From JAAXHH01 sp965225915 (GTDB taxonomy: Bacteria > JAAXHH01), in the NCBI GenBank assembly GCA_965225915.1, contig OZ245326.1, positions 1,116,001-1,180,000 on the forward strand: a stretch of DNA of 64,000 nt, given 5' to 3'. Position 1 is the stretch's first letter, and the number at the start of each line of letters is the position of its first letter. Under the pieces are notes generated by a model. That model was not told the DNA's origin. It ran no database searches and saw nothing but the letters and a program-made list of their open reading frames with translations. Below are positions 48,477-56,926 of the stretch, piece by piece. A program made the translations under genes and the position numbers.

Positions 48477-49736
48477 CTAGAAGTTGTAATTGAGATTGCA
48501 TTGAATGAAGCTGTCTCGCCGGAGGTCATAGTAGATTTCCGCCTCGTCAATATTGGATACGGAAACCGCCTCCAGGTTCACGGACCACGTATCCGAGAGG
48601 CGACGCGACATCTCGACGGTAAATATACGCTGATCGCGTCCTACATCGTTCAGCACACTGGTGAAAAACTCCGTACCCTGCACGTCGTTCAACGCAATGC
48701 GCGCTGCCAGAAACAAATCGTTTTCAAAGAAGTTGGTCGCTCTTCGTCCTCGCCCGTCACGATCCCATTCGGCGAACAGGGTGAGATCGATGTCCGAGTT
48801 CCAAAGGGTGAAAAACGTGTATTCACCACCGAGAACGAAGGCGGTGTAATTCTCTTCCATGTTCAGCAGGTTTCGCGCGCCGGACCGCCGGATAGCCTCG
48901 AGCTTGAACAGCCAGGGACCGGTGGTCAGTTGCGTGTCCAGCCCGAACTGGCGTATCTGATCGTAAACCGGATACAGAACGGGCTGATCGCCGCAATCCG
49001 TACATAGCCCGAAAAACGGTTCCCGGGCGGTACCGTTGAAAGCGCTGATGCCGAAATCAAGCAGTCCGGCACTGTGGCTGTACCGGGCGGCGAAGTCCGG
49101 ATGCCATTTCCCGGAAGAACTTTCGTATTCCCTGTAACTGTCATCGACAATCAACGAGCCGCGCAGGCGGCCATGACGGCCTGGGAACGTACGCGCACGG
49201 TGGTAGGGCAGCCCCAGCAGTTCCAGCACGCCCCAGTCCGCGGACCAGGTCACATAGGCCAAGGGTTGCCCGATTCTGGTTTTTTCGTTCGGATGCTCGA
49301 TGAGATCGACCTGGTTGACGATGTCGACCAGGTTGCGGGATTCGACAACCCCCCAGAACAGTCGGTCTATGCCCAGGCGCAACTCCCATTCGCCACTGCC
49401 GAGCGCACCGAACAGTAGAATATAGGCTTCGCGCAGATCGAACCGGGTTCGTTGTGCGTCCGCGCTGTCGTAGCGAAAGAAGGGCGTCAAGTTCAGGCTG
49501 CGGCCCGCTTCATCCTCGAGATAAAGATTCGGTATCGCGACGAAGCCGCTCGCGTGGGAGCGCTGTTCCGGATGAAGCGCGGATTCCGGAAACCATCGAC
49601 TCACCGCGCTCAACCGCCCCGAAAAATCGTGGACGACGATCCCGGTTCCCGCGAATGCGGCAAAGGTGCAAAACAGGCCATGGATCATCCAGACGCCGAG
49701 AGCCGTGTATCGAAGCAAGAGCCTGAAGGGCATCAA
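48477..49736 (-). CDS. Outer-membrane beta-barrel protein of an RND/LolA-like operon
   Basis: 419 residues with a signal peptide (about 1-30, ending AAFAG). The mature part is rich in alternating strands with aromatic girdles: YILLFGALGSGEWELRLGID, WSADWGVLELLGLPYHR, DFAARYSHSAGLLDFGISAF and SDIDLTLFAEWDRDGR, and it ends in a C-terminal aromatic, NLNYNF, the usual signal for outer-membrane insertion. It resembles DUF1302-like proteins found with DUF1329/LolA-like and MMPL genes. It is the last gene of the operon after the LolA-like protein, which it overlaps by four bases (ATGA). The gene itself appears intact. Confidence 0.75.
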   Translation of the reverse strand: MMPFRLLLRYTALGVWMIHGLFCTFAAFAGTGIVVHDFSGRLSAVSRWFPESALHPEQRSHASGFVAIPNLYLEDEAGRSLNLTPFFRYDSADAQRTRFDLREAYILLFGALGSGEWELRLGIDRLFWGVVESRNLVDIVNQVDLIEHPNEKTRIGQPLAYVTWSADWGVLELLGLPYHRARTFPGRHGRLRGSLIVDDSYREYESSSGKWHPDFAARYSHSAGLLDFGISAFNGTAREPFFGLCTDCGDQPVLYPVYDQIRQFGLDTQLTTGPWLFKLEAIRRSGARNLLNMEENYTAFVLGGEYTFFTLWNSDIDLTLFAEWDRDGRGRRATNFFENDLFLAARIALNDVQGTEFFTSVLNDVGRDQRIFTVEMSRRLSDTWSVNLEAVSVSNIDEAEIYYDLRRDSFIQCNLNYNF

Positions 49737-50569
49737 CGCACCCGTTTTAGTCCGGTTCGGGTGAAATCGCGGTCATCAATGTCCGTTTGGAACTGGTGAT
49801 CCGTCCAGACCAGATCGGTACTCTTACCCGTAAGGTGGTTTACCATGGTCATCTCGCCTGCCCGCCAGTAACTCCCCAGGTACTGCTGGTAGTTCCGCAC
49901 GGTGAGCGTCTTCAAATGGGAGTCCTTGCGATCGAAGTACTCTACTTTCCATACGCGAAGATTGTCCTGATCGTGCCATACCAGGTGGCGGCGGTAGCTG
50001 GAACCCTTTTCAACGGGTACGCGCTCGGTTACCGTACAGGTAAGGCCAGCGCCGCACGGTTCGTCACGCAAGTACTTGTAGTTGTACTTTTCCACTTCCT
50101 GCACGGTCATGTCTTCGTATGTGAATTCGCTTCCCATGAAAGATCCGGAGCGGTTTGACGAGCTGATACGCTTGACCCGTTTCAATGCGGGCAGATAGAG
50201 CCATTGATCATCCGACCCGTCCTTATGGCCGTGTATAAGCAATGCGGTTCCCTTCGCATCTCGAGGCTGATCGAACACAAACAGACTCTTGTTGCCGTCG
50301 TCGGAGATCTCCATCACCTTTACCCGTACCTCGCGCTTGCTCTCCTGCCCGTTCTTGTTTCGCAGAATCATGGTCAGGCTGGCTGTGAAGTTGCCGAAAC
50401 CTTCGTCTTGTACACGGGAATCGCGGGCGATCTGCAGTCCGACTTCTTCGGGTGTGTTGGCGTCAAAAACCGCTGAGGGCGTCACACCGGGGACCATCAG
50501 AGACACGATTACAGCCAGTCCCAGCGCGCGTAACACGTTCGTTGATCGTATCGAATAGACATCGGTCAT
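49733..50569 (-). CDS. Outer-membrane lipoprotein-sorting (LolA-like) protein
   Basis: 278 residues with an N-terminal signal or anchor (about 11-33, ALGLAVIVSLMVPGVTPS). The mature part is that of the PF17131-type family: GLQIARDSRVQDEGFGNFTA, SKREVRVKVMEISDDGNKSL, FDQPRDAKGTALLIHGHKDG, YLPALKRVKRISSSNRSGSF, MGSEFTYEDMTVQEVEKY and a final TDLVWTDHQFQTDIDDRDFT. The fold is the LolA/LolB half-barrel that carries lipids or lipoproteins through the periplasm. These proteins are regularly encoded next to RND/MMPL transporters and a beta-barrel, as here. It begins four bases before the transporter stop (ATGA). Confidence 0.88.
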   Translation of the reverse strand: MTDVYSIRSTNVLRALGLAVIVSLMVPGVTPSAVFDANTPEEVGLQIARDSRVQDEGFGNFTASLTMILRNKNGQESKREVRVKVMEISDDGNKSLFVFDQPRDAKGTALLIHGHKDGSDDQWLYLPALKRVKRISSSNRSGSFMGSEFTYEDMTVQEVEKYNYKYLRDEPCGAGLTCTVTERVPVEKGSSYRRHLVWHDQDNLRVWKVEYFDRKDSHLKTLTVRNYQQYLGSYWRAGEMTMVNHLTGKSTDLVWTDHQFQTDIDDRDFTRTGLKRVR

Positions 50570-51201
50570 GGTTTTCTCCGATCAATGGCCATCAGCAACG
50601 GCGGAAGAAGCAGGAAATCGGCGATGAACGCAAAGGCTATAATGATGGTTACCAGAAGGCCGAGGGCCCAGGAGAGCAGGAATCCGGACGCTGCGAATGT
50701 CAAAAATCCTACCGACAAGACCACCGTAGTCGTCCACAGTGCCTTGCCAACGGAACGAAACGTGGCGCGTACGGCATCTGGCGACGACAGGCCTTCCTCC
50801 CTGCGTACTCTCAGATACTTGCTGAGAAAATGGATCGTATCGTCCACGACAATGCCAAAGGCAACGACGATTACCACAGAAGAGGCGAGACCCACTTCAC
50901 CGACCACGTACCCCCATAGTCCAAAACTCATGGCGGCGGGGATGAAATTCGGCAGGAGACTGACGAGTCCATAGCGCACGCTCTTGAAGACCAGCACCAG
51001 GATAAGCGAAATGACGGCCATGGCGATGACCGTGCCGCGCAACATCGACTCGATATTACGCTGGGAAATGTGAGCGAAAACCACGCTCAACCCTGATGCT
51101 TCGATAGCGATGGCGGGGGCGTTGTCGCGTAGCCAGGCCTCGCCGCGGTCTGCCAGTTCTTCCAGATCCTGGCTTGACCTGCCGCGGATCACGACCGTCA
51201 T
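50566..51201 (-). CDS. RND/MMPL transporter, last fragment
   Basis: 211 codons from ATG 51201. It has the last part of the second periplasmic loop (TVVIRGRSSQDLEELADRGE) and about five C-terminal helices, with the GIVVDDTIHFLSKYL motif that carries the proton-relay acidic residues of MMPL/RND transporters. The ATGA stop overlap joins it to the LolA-like gene. Confidence 0.65.
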   Translation of the reverse strand: MTVVIRGRSSQDLEELADRGEAWLRDNAPAIAIEASGLSVVFAHISQRNIESMLRGTVIAMAVISLILVLVFKSVRYGLVSLLPNFIPAAMSFGLWGYVVGEVGLASSVVIVVAFGIVVDDTIHFLSKYLRVRREEGLSSPDAVRATFRSVGKALWTTTVVLSVGFLTFAASGFLLSWALGLLVTIIIAFAFIADFLLLPPLLMAIDRRKP

Positions 51202-51788
51202 GCGCGTTGAGGATTTGGATCTATGCGATCGTTCAGGTCGCTGCCGAAGGGGAGCGACAATTCGTAGAGTAGCAGGTACTGAGAGGCGAGGGGTTGCTCG
51301 TCGGGCAACCGAAAGTAGGCGGGATCGTCGTCGTGCATGTTCTTGTTAAGCCGTTTCACAATGTCCGAAAACGCCTGGACGTGACCTACTTCGGGCTGGC
51401 TTCTGTTCCATTCCGCGAAGGCGTCGACCTGGCGCAGGTATTCGGGACTGGTGATACCACCCTCCTCCCCGGCACTAAGCGAGTAATCCAGCGAGAGGAT
51501 ACCTGTAAGGTTTTCCATGACGAAATCCGTATCGCGTCTGAACTCGTAGCGCTCATCGAAGTAATCCGGCCAGCTGTCGGTCAACTGGTTTCTGGGTATG
51601 CCGGTGAGGAGGACGATCGTCAGAATGCCAACGAAACAGAGCAAGTATTTACGGCGGGCTACGACGAAGACTCCGAAACGGTCGAAGAACTCGGGTCTCT
51701 GTCTTTGAGCGGCCGCGGGACGGGTGCGCAATGGCAGTACGGACAGGAGCGCCGGCATAAGCGTCATCGAGTAAACAAAAGTAATCAT
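51198..51788 (-). CDS. RND/MMPL transporter, middle fragment
   Basis: 196 codons. It starts mid-domain with ITFVYSMTLMPALL, the last helix of the first half, then carries the basic linker, the helix YLLCFVGILTIVLLTGIP and most of the second periplasmic loop. On its own it would be no known protein. Its TGA overlaps the next ATG by four bases. Confidence 0.65.
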   Translation of the reverse strand: MITFVYSMTLMPALLSVLPLRTRPAAAQRQRPEFFDRFGVFVVARRKYLLCFVGILTIVLLTGIPRNQLTDSWPDYFDERYEFRRDTDFVMENLTGILSLDYSLSAGEEGGITSPEYLRQVDAFAEWNRSQPEVGHVQAFSDIVKRLNKNMHDDDPAYFRLPDEQPLASQYLLLYELSLPFGSDLNDRIDPNPQRA

Positions 51789-52852
51789 TACGCCAAAGCC
51801 ACGTAGTTGCCCAGGATGTGGAACGGTGGCGAATCTGATGAATTCAAGCTCAGGAAACCGATCACGGTGGTGATCGTGGCCAGAAAGACTGGATATGTAT
51901 TGACGCGCAGGGATTCCGCTATAGCCTCGTTCCTGCCCATTCCGCGCCGTATGCCCGACAGCGTCATGGTGATAATGTGAACGGATTGCGCGACGGAAAT
52001 CGCCATGACGATGATGGGAACCCCCGAGTTTACCGGGCTGAAAACCGTCCGTAACCAGCCGGCGAACCCCATGGTTGTCGCTATGACGAACAGGATCATC
52101 ACGACAATGATCGCCGTGCCGATAAACGAACGCAAGAGCAGGGTCGAGGTCGTCACGATGAGTAAGAATACGATTGGCAGGAGTGTTTCAAGATCGTCCT
52201 TCGTGGCATCAGCGAAGGCGCGATTCATCACAACGTCGCCCGTCAGGTAGAAAGCCATGTCGGGATAGGTCGCCCGGGCTTCGTCCAGCATTCCCCTGAG
52301 GTAGTCGGTGAGCTCGATTACTTCAAGGTCCGGATTATCGAGCAGGACGAAATTAATAACCACCCCTGCCACGCGGCCATCATGAGAGACAAGACGCCCG
52401 GGAACCTCGATTGCGCCTAACGCTATCGTTTCAATTCGTTTCAGATCTGCATCGCTCAACGACGGTGCATTCTCGACGAGGGGGCCGACGATCAGATCAT
52501 CCTCCCGCGCCTCGCTGTGGAAGTAATTAGTCAGTGAATTGACCCGGCTGGAATAAGGAGCAAGCCACGCGGCTTCGGTAAGTTCTTCGACAACGGCGAG
52601 CGTCTCGCGGGTAAACACCGTACCTTGGCCCGGAGCTACGGCAATCAGTGCCGTATTCGAAGCAGAATAAGTGTCCTCCAGCGCATCGAACGCGGAGAGT
52701 TGCGGGTTGTCCTCGCCAAACATGACACGGTGCTCATTCGATACGGTAATGAACCGGCCGCCAGCCGCCATAGTGAGCATGAACAGGCACGCGAGGATGA
52801 TGACCGGCCACCGATGGCGCAGTATTACGGTAATGTAACGGTCTAGATGCAA
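51788..52852 (-). CDS. RND/MMPL transporter, first fragment
   Basis: 354 codons from ATG 52852. The first transmembrane helix (WPVIILACLFMLTMAAGG), the periplasmic PAP-like loop and about five helices (LLPIVFLLIVTTSTLLLRSF, VPIIVMAISVAQSVHIITMT) are encoded. It ends at TAA in a TAATG overlap with the next fragment. In an intact RND half the frame would continue. Confidence 0.7.
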   Translation of the reverse strand: MHLDRYITVILRHRWPVIILACLFMLTMAAGGRFITVSNEHRVMFGEDNPQLSAFDALEDTYSASNTALIAVAPGQGTVFTRETLAVVEELTEAAWLAPYSSRVNSLTNYFHSEAREDDLIVGPLVENAPSLSDADLKRIETIALGAIEVPGRLVSHDGRVAGVVINFVLLDNPDLEVIELTDYLRGMLDEARATYPDMAFYLTGDVVMNRAFADATKDDLETLLPIVFLLIVTTSTLLLRSFIGTAIIVVMILFVIATTMGFAGWLRTVFSPVNSGVPIIVMAISVAQSVHIITMTLSGIRRGMGRNEAIAESLRVNTYPVFLATITTVIGFLSLNSSDSPPFHILGNYVALA

Positions 52853-53848
52853 CGGTATGGATACTCCAATCTTCGCAAACGGTCGCGGCAGTCAAGACGA
52901 CACAGATCGATCATTCAGCACCACCGAAATTACCGTTAGATAGATTTCAAGGGAATTTACCGTCGTGCTACTGCGGTCCGTTCGAAGTTGTCGATGTGCG
53001 AAGAACTGATGCTGGATCGATATCGCTACCCTCTACTGGATTCGGCAGCCCGTTTTCAGTCGGGAAGACTGTGGCTCGGGTCGGCGCAGTCGTAAGTTGA
53101 AAACTGAAGTATCCGCAAGTAATCGACCAGTATCGGCTGGCGTATCGAGCACAAGGTAAGGAAATTACTCAAGGAATTAACCAGAATAACAAGAGAAATG
53201 CCATTATTTTTGTTTTTTGTCGAGTTTTAGAACAATCCTCCGACTAAATTGAAAAGTCGGTCTGATTTTTTTATGCGTCTATGCACACGTGTACATGGCA
53301 TTTATGTCCACGCGAACATAGTCAGCAAGGTCGAACACCCCAGAGGTGTAATCTGTGATCTGCTGATCAGAACGGCCGTGGCACGGGACGTTTACTGGCA
53401 ATCACCCTGCCGATACATGACTCCCGTACCCATATCCTTGAAACCGGTCCACATCGACGCGGCGCCACGAGGTGGACACCGGTTAGCACCACGAAGGAGA
53501 ATTATCGATCGGGTTCCCCGGTCATTCCTTCGGTGCCTGCAGGCGTGTACGATCTACCGCCTCTATTAAAAAACTGAATGAGCAGCGTTGGCAGTGACCG
53601 CTGAAGGCAGGAAAAAACACCTGGCTTCGATATCTCGTTTCGGATGATGAGCCTGGATCCGGATTCCGGCGCGAGGGGCAAGTCCGTGTACACCCGATTG
53701 CCAACCTCTTTGTTCCTAATCGATGAAACGGAGAATCCTGCTTAAATACCGGCATGCCGGTACCGAAGCTGTATCCGTTGACCCCACTGCGCCTGTGGAT
53801 GCGTTTGTCTCCCGGCGCGTTGAATAGAAAGGTGAATACGTTGGAGCC
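52853..53848. other. Gene-free kilobase between the transporter and the ECF sigma factor
   Basis: 996 bases between divergent genes. Frames of about 100 codons exist here but are not protein-like and lack binding sites. The middle (53150-53280) is distinctly AT-rich. The only structure found is a terminator-like hairpin on the plus strand (listed). The promoters of both flanking genes should lie here but were not recognised. Confidence 0.5.
53240..53272 (+). terminator. Orphan terminator-like hairpin
   Basis: CCGACT (53240-53245), a nine-base loop and AGTCGG (53255-53260) form a six-pair stem. Five bases later seven T residues follow (53266-53272). No plus-strand gene lies upstream within this gap, so it would end an unknown short transcript. 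Confidence 0.45.
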
Positions 53849-54556
53849 ATGAACACGCAATCAAAAAAGCCAAAGGACGCGAATCTGATTCACGCCTGCC
53901 TGGCAGGTCGATCGGATGCGCAGAGTCAACTCTACGATTTGTATTTTACACCGGACAAGCCTGTTCACTTCTGGGTATACCAGAAAGCTTACTGGATTCC
54001 AGCTGGTGAAAAGGAAGATATCCTCAATGACATATACATCGCGGTCTTACAGAGTCTGCCACAGTTCGAATTCCGCAGTGCATTGAGCACCTACATTACC
54101 CGTATTGCAAAGATCAAGTGTCTGGACGCCATGCCTTCGCGCCTCGGCGTCGCCAGGGGAAGGGGCATTAAATTCGTCGAAATCGACTGGTTTGCATCGA
54201 CCAGCGAGTCGGGACTGCAGATCGAAGACTCCGATCCGAACAACAGGCCGGACCGGTTTTTCAAGGTTATTGAGGAAGAGGAGCAGGTTTTTCTGTTGCA
54301 TACGGCCCTGAAGTATTATACCGGGCCGAGGTGCCGGGACGTCCTGAAGATGTACGTCCGTGAACTGAAAGGCGAGCTGAGCAGGGAAGACATCGCGGAA
54401 GTCCTAGGGGTATCGGTACAACGCATGGGACAGATGATCTACGACTGCATGTATCGGCTCAGACGCAAAATGCAGAGTAGATTCCGAGACTACGAACACT
54501 TTACCAACTGCGTCAGTGAAGGTATTCGACGAGCTAAACCTAGAAATAAGGAGTAG
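53849..54556 (+). CDS. ECF-type RNA polymerase sigma factor
   Basis: 235 residues. Region 2 reads IHACLAGRSDAQSQLYDLYF, DILNDIYIAVLQSLPQFEFR and SALSTYITRIAKIKCLDAM, which fit sigma-2 helices including the -10-binding segment. An insertion of about 50 residues rich in acidic residues separates it from region 4, a helix-turn-helix SREDIAEVLGVSVQRMGQMI and YDCMYRLRRKMQSRF. The length exceeds most ECF factors because of the linker and a basic C-terminal tail. The next gene, two bases downstream, encodes a candidate zinc anti-sigma factor. The ribosome-binding site is weak (GGAG three bases before the ATG). Confidence 0.85.
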   Translation: MNTQSKKPKDANLIHACLAGRSDAQSQLYDLYFTPDKPVHFWVYQKAYWIPAGEKEDILNDIYIAVLQSLPQFEFRSALSTYITRIAKIKCLDAMPSRLGVARGRGIKFVEIDWFASTSESGLQIEDSDPNNRPDRFFKVIEEEEQVFLLHTALKYYTGPRCRDVLKMYVRELKGELSREDIAEVLGVSVQRMGQMIYDCMYRLRRKMQSRFRDYEHFTNCVSEGIRRAKPRNKE

Positions 54557-54558
54557 TC

Positions 54559-55245
54559 ATGCATCAGCGAGTTGGGGGGCGCGGCAACATCGTAAGGTTG
54601 CCAGATCGTACTCAGATCGCTGACCTTCTGTGCAGATACAGCGAACCGTTGCTGTCGTCATGCCCTTCATCGGAAACACTGGTTGTTTACCATGAAGACC
54701 AGGAACAACTTACTTCGACAGAGCGAAAGGCCGTGAACAGCCACCTGGGTATATGTCTCGACTGCCGGGACAAACTTCGATGGTTGAGTGAGTCGGAGGC
54801 GTCGTCATATACTGTGCCTTTCAACCGTGTGATCTGGTACGTGCTCAGAGTGCGCCATCCGACCGGAGTGCAGGTTGCCAGACACACTTCTCCTGCCGTG
54901 GGTTCAGCCATCCCCCCATCAAGTTCACCTCTGCCTGTTCATCCAGGTCTTTCCCTGCCTGCCACGTCAAAACGGTCATCGGTACCCTATATCGTCAGTG
55001 GGGACGGAGCGCTGTTCGGAGAAATCCGACAGGACAGGCGTCATCGGATGTACTTCAAAATGCTCCGGTTGCCCCGGTCGTTTCAGTGGCATGCCCTGCA
55101 CATTCGAGCGTTAACGTTTGACCGGCGTGTACTGGTGAGCAGAACCAGGACCATATCAGGCCCGAAATTTCATATCAACCATCCCCCTCGTGTCACGCCT
55201 GGGGATCTGGACCGGATCGAACTGGGATTGATTCCGCTGCGCTGA
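54559..55245 (+). CDS. Candidate soluble zinc-binding anti-sigma factor
   Basis: 228 residues; AAGGAG lies upstream of the ATG and the gene follows the sigma factor by two bases. Residues 62-69 form a canonical Hx3Cx2C zinc anti-sigma motif (HLGICLDC), within a helical segment QLTSTERKAVNSHLGICLDC. Beyond it there is no transmembrane helix. A proline-serine linker (IPPSSSPLP) leads to a beta-rich C-terminal part with RTRTISGPKFHINHPPRVTP. Both the motif and the position indicate a ZAS-domain anti-sigma. The soluble form suggests a cytoplasmic signal. The C-terminal domain is not recognised. Confidence 0.7.
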   Translation: MHQRVGGRGNIVRLPDRTQIADLLCRYSEPLLSSCPSSETLVVYHEDQEQLTSTERKAVNSHLGICLDCRDKLRWLSESEASSYTVPFNRVIWYVLRVRHPTGVQVARHTSPAVGSAIPPSSSPLPVHPGLSLPATSKRSSVPYIVSGDGALFGEIRQDRRHRMYFKMLRLPRSFQWHALHIRALTFDRRVLVSRTRTISGPKFHINHPPRVTPGDLDRIELGLIPLR

Positions 55246-55464
55246 GCAAAGCCGGTGGCATACCACCGCGATCAGCCGGCGGTGAGGGCTCGGATCTTCG
55301 GACATTAAGGCATTGACAAACGGGTTGTTCCAAGTACGTTATTTAGTGTATTAAGGTTACGCGAAGCAGGATACGCGTATCACTGGTAACGGGGAGTTCA
55401 GGATTACGGAACAGTCCAATTTGATGATCCTGTCCATCGTGTCCTCGATGAAGGAGTCGACTGC

Positions 55465-56637
55465 ATGGAGATGATCTATCCACGTCGGAAAACCCGCGAA
55501 GTCCGCGTCGGCAACATCACGATCGGTGGCGAAAATCCCATCGTCGTGCAATCGATGATCACGGAGAACACCCGGGACGTAGCAGCCTGCGTGGACGCGA
55601 TCATTCGACTGCACGAATTGGGATGTGAAATCGTGCGCGTGACCACGCCAACACTGGCGGACGCCCACTGTCTTCGGGAGATTAAGCAGACCCTGGTGTA
55701 CCGCGGAATCGACGTGCCCCTGGTAGCGGATGTTCATCATCAAGGCACCAGGATAGCCGAAGAAGTCGCCAGGTCGATCGAGAAGGTCCGCATCAACCCG
55801 GGGTTATTCGTATTCCAGCGGCTGTCTGATTCCATCGAATACACGCCGGAAGAAAACGATGCGGCCAGGCGAAAAGTAGAAGAGGATCTTGCGCCTGTAA
55901 TCAGGGTCTGCAGAGAGCGGGATATCGCCATGCGTATCGGCGTGAACCACGGGTCTCTGTCGGATCGAATGACCGTGACATATGGGGATACGCCACTGGG
56001 CATGGTGGAATCCGCGCTGGAATTCATTCGGATTTGCGAGTCGCACGACTACCGGAATCTGATCGTGTCGCTCAAGGCGTCCCGCGTTCCTGTCATGGTA
56101 CAGGCCAACCGGCTGATGGCCAGTCGCATGGACAATGAAGGCATGGACTATCCGCTGCATCTCGGCGTTACCGAGGCCGGAGACGGCGAGTATGCCCGGA
56201 TCAAGTCGACCTCGGGTATCGGCACCTTGCTGGCCGAGGGACTGGGTGATACCATTCGGGTATCCCTCGCTGAAGATCCCGCCAAAGAAATACCCGTATG
56301 TTACGATATCCTCCAGGCACTGGGCTTGCGCCGTACCAAGGTGGAGTTTATCGCCTGTCCTTCCTGTGGGCGTACCAAGTTCAACCTGGAAAACGTGCTT
56401 GCGGAGGTCAAGACCGCCACCGATCATCTCGCGGGGCTCGACATTGCCGTCATGGGTTGCATCGTCAACGGCCCGGGAGAAATGGCCGATGCCGATTACG
56501 GGTATGTCGGCCGTGCCAACGGGATCATTTCCCTCTACCGCGGACGTGAATGCGTGAAGATGAGCGTGCCGCAGGAACGCGGCGTCGTGGAGTTGGTCGA
56601 TCTGATCAAGTCTGACGGTCGCTGGGTTGATCCGTAG
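55465..56637 (+). CDS. ispG: 4-hydroxy-3-methylbut-2-enyl-diphosphate synthase (IspG/GcpE)
   Basis: 390 residues; GAAGGAG eight bases before ATG 55465. The TIM-barrel part starts REVRVGNITIGGENPIVVQS MITENTRD (quoted with a break) and has DVHHQGTRIAEEV and RINPGLF. The C-terminal iron-sulfur domain holds C298 and C301 in CPSCGRTKFN and C332 with catalytic E339 in VMGCIVNGPGEM. The enzyme makes HMBPP in the MEP isoprenoid pathway with a [4Fe-4S] cluster. Length and cysteines fit the single-domain bacterial type without the large insertion of plant and chlamydial enzymes. A TTGACA lies at 55313 but its -10 partner is poor. Confidence 0.95.
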   Translation: MEMIYPRRKTREVRVGNITIGGENPIVVQSMITENTRDVAACVDAIIRLHELGCEIVRVTTPTLADAHCLREIKQTLVYRGIDVPLVADVHHQGTRIAEEVARSIEKVRINPGLFVFQRLSDSIEYTPEENDAARRKVEEDLAPVIRVCRERDIAMRIGVNHGSLSDRMTVTYGDTPLGMVESALEFIRICESHDYRNLIVSLKASRVPVMVQANRLMASRMDNEGMDYPLHLGVTEAGDGEYARIKSTSGIGTLLAEGLGDTIRVSLAEDPAKEIPVCYDILQALGLRRTKVEFIACPSCGRTKFNLENVLAEVKTATDHLAGLDIAVMGCIVNGPGEMADADYGYVGRANGIISLYRGRECVKMSVPQERGVVELVDLIKSDGRWVDP

Positions 56638-56828
56638 CCGATGGTTTATCGCGGTTCAGCAACCGTAGGATATCGTCCAGTTCGAATACTTAACCGAAAG
56701 CCAGGGCAACCCGCCACAGCGCGAGTTCCTTGCCCGCTTCCACACTCGAAAAATACTCAGTGGCCCGGTGCCATCCTGCGAAGTCCGCCCGACGTTAAAA
56801 TCAAGACCGTAAAGCATCGATTAATGGG

Positions 56829-56857
56829 TTGACCAATCTGCCACGATCCGTTAATTT
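56829..56857 (+). promoter_or_regulatory. Candidate sigma70-type promoter of the citrate synthase gene
   Basis: TTGACC (56829-56834), a 17-base spacer and TAATTT (56852-56857), 70 bases before the start codon. It is the best match in the 289-base gap between ispG and the citrate synthase gene, in which nothing else stands out. Confidence 0.6.
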
Positions 56858-56926
56858 GTTGGTTTCACGGCGCACAAATCCCGGTGTCTGAATCTATACG
56901 AGACCGTTTTCAAGAGGATGTACTGA

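Larger units (their letters stand above)
50566..52852 (-). pseudogene. RND/MMPL-family transporter split into three frames
   Basis: The sequence encodes one RND protein of about 760 residues in three consecutive frames. Piece 1 (52852-51788, 354 codons) is the first helix, the periplasmic loop and helices 2-5, ending after HILGNYVALA. Piece 2 (51788-51198) continues with ITFVYSMTLMPALLSVL, the second half's first helix (YLLCFVGILTIVLLTGIP) and its periplasmic loop. Piece 3 (51201-50566) has the last helices, AMSFGLWGYVVGEVGLAS and DDTIHFLSKYLRVRRE. Loss of a single base near 51797-51802 and near 51217-51224 explains both breaks. Stops and starts overlap (TAATG and ATGA), so the pieces might still be translated. 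Type: hopanoid/lipid-exporter MMPL-like. Confidence 0.8.

Noticed and set aside
53249..53569. 106-codon plus-strand frame in the gene-free kilobase
   Set aside because: No good start or binding site, no recognisable motif, and it overlaps the terminator-like structure at its beginning.
55253..55266. GGTGG-CATA-CCACC hairpin after the anti-sigma gene as terminator
   Set aside because: Only five pairs and no T-run follows.
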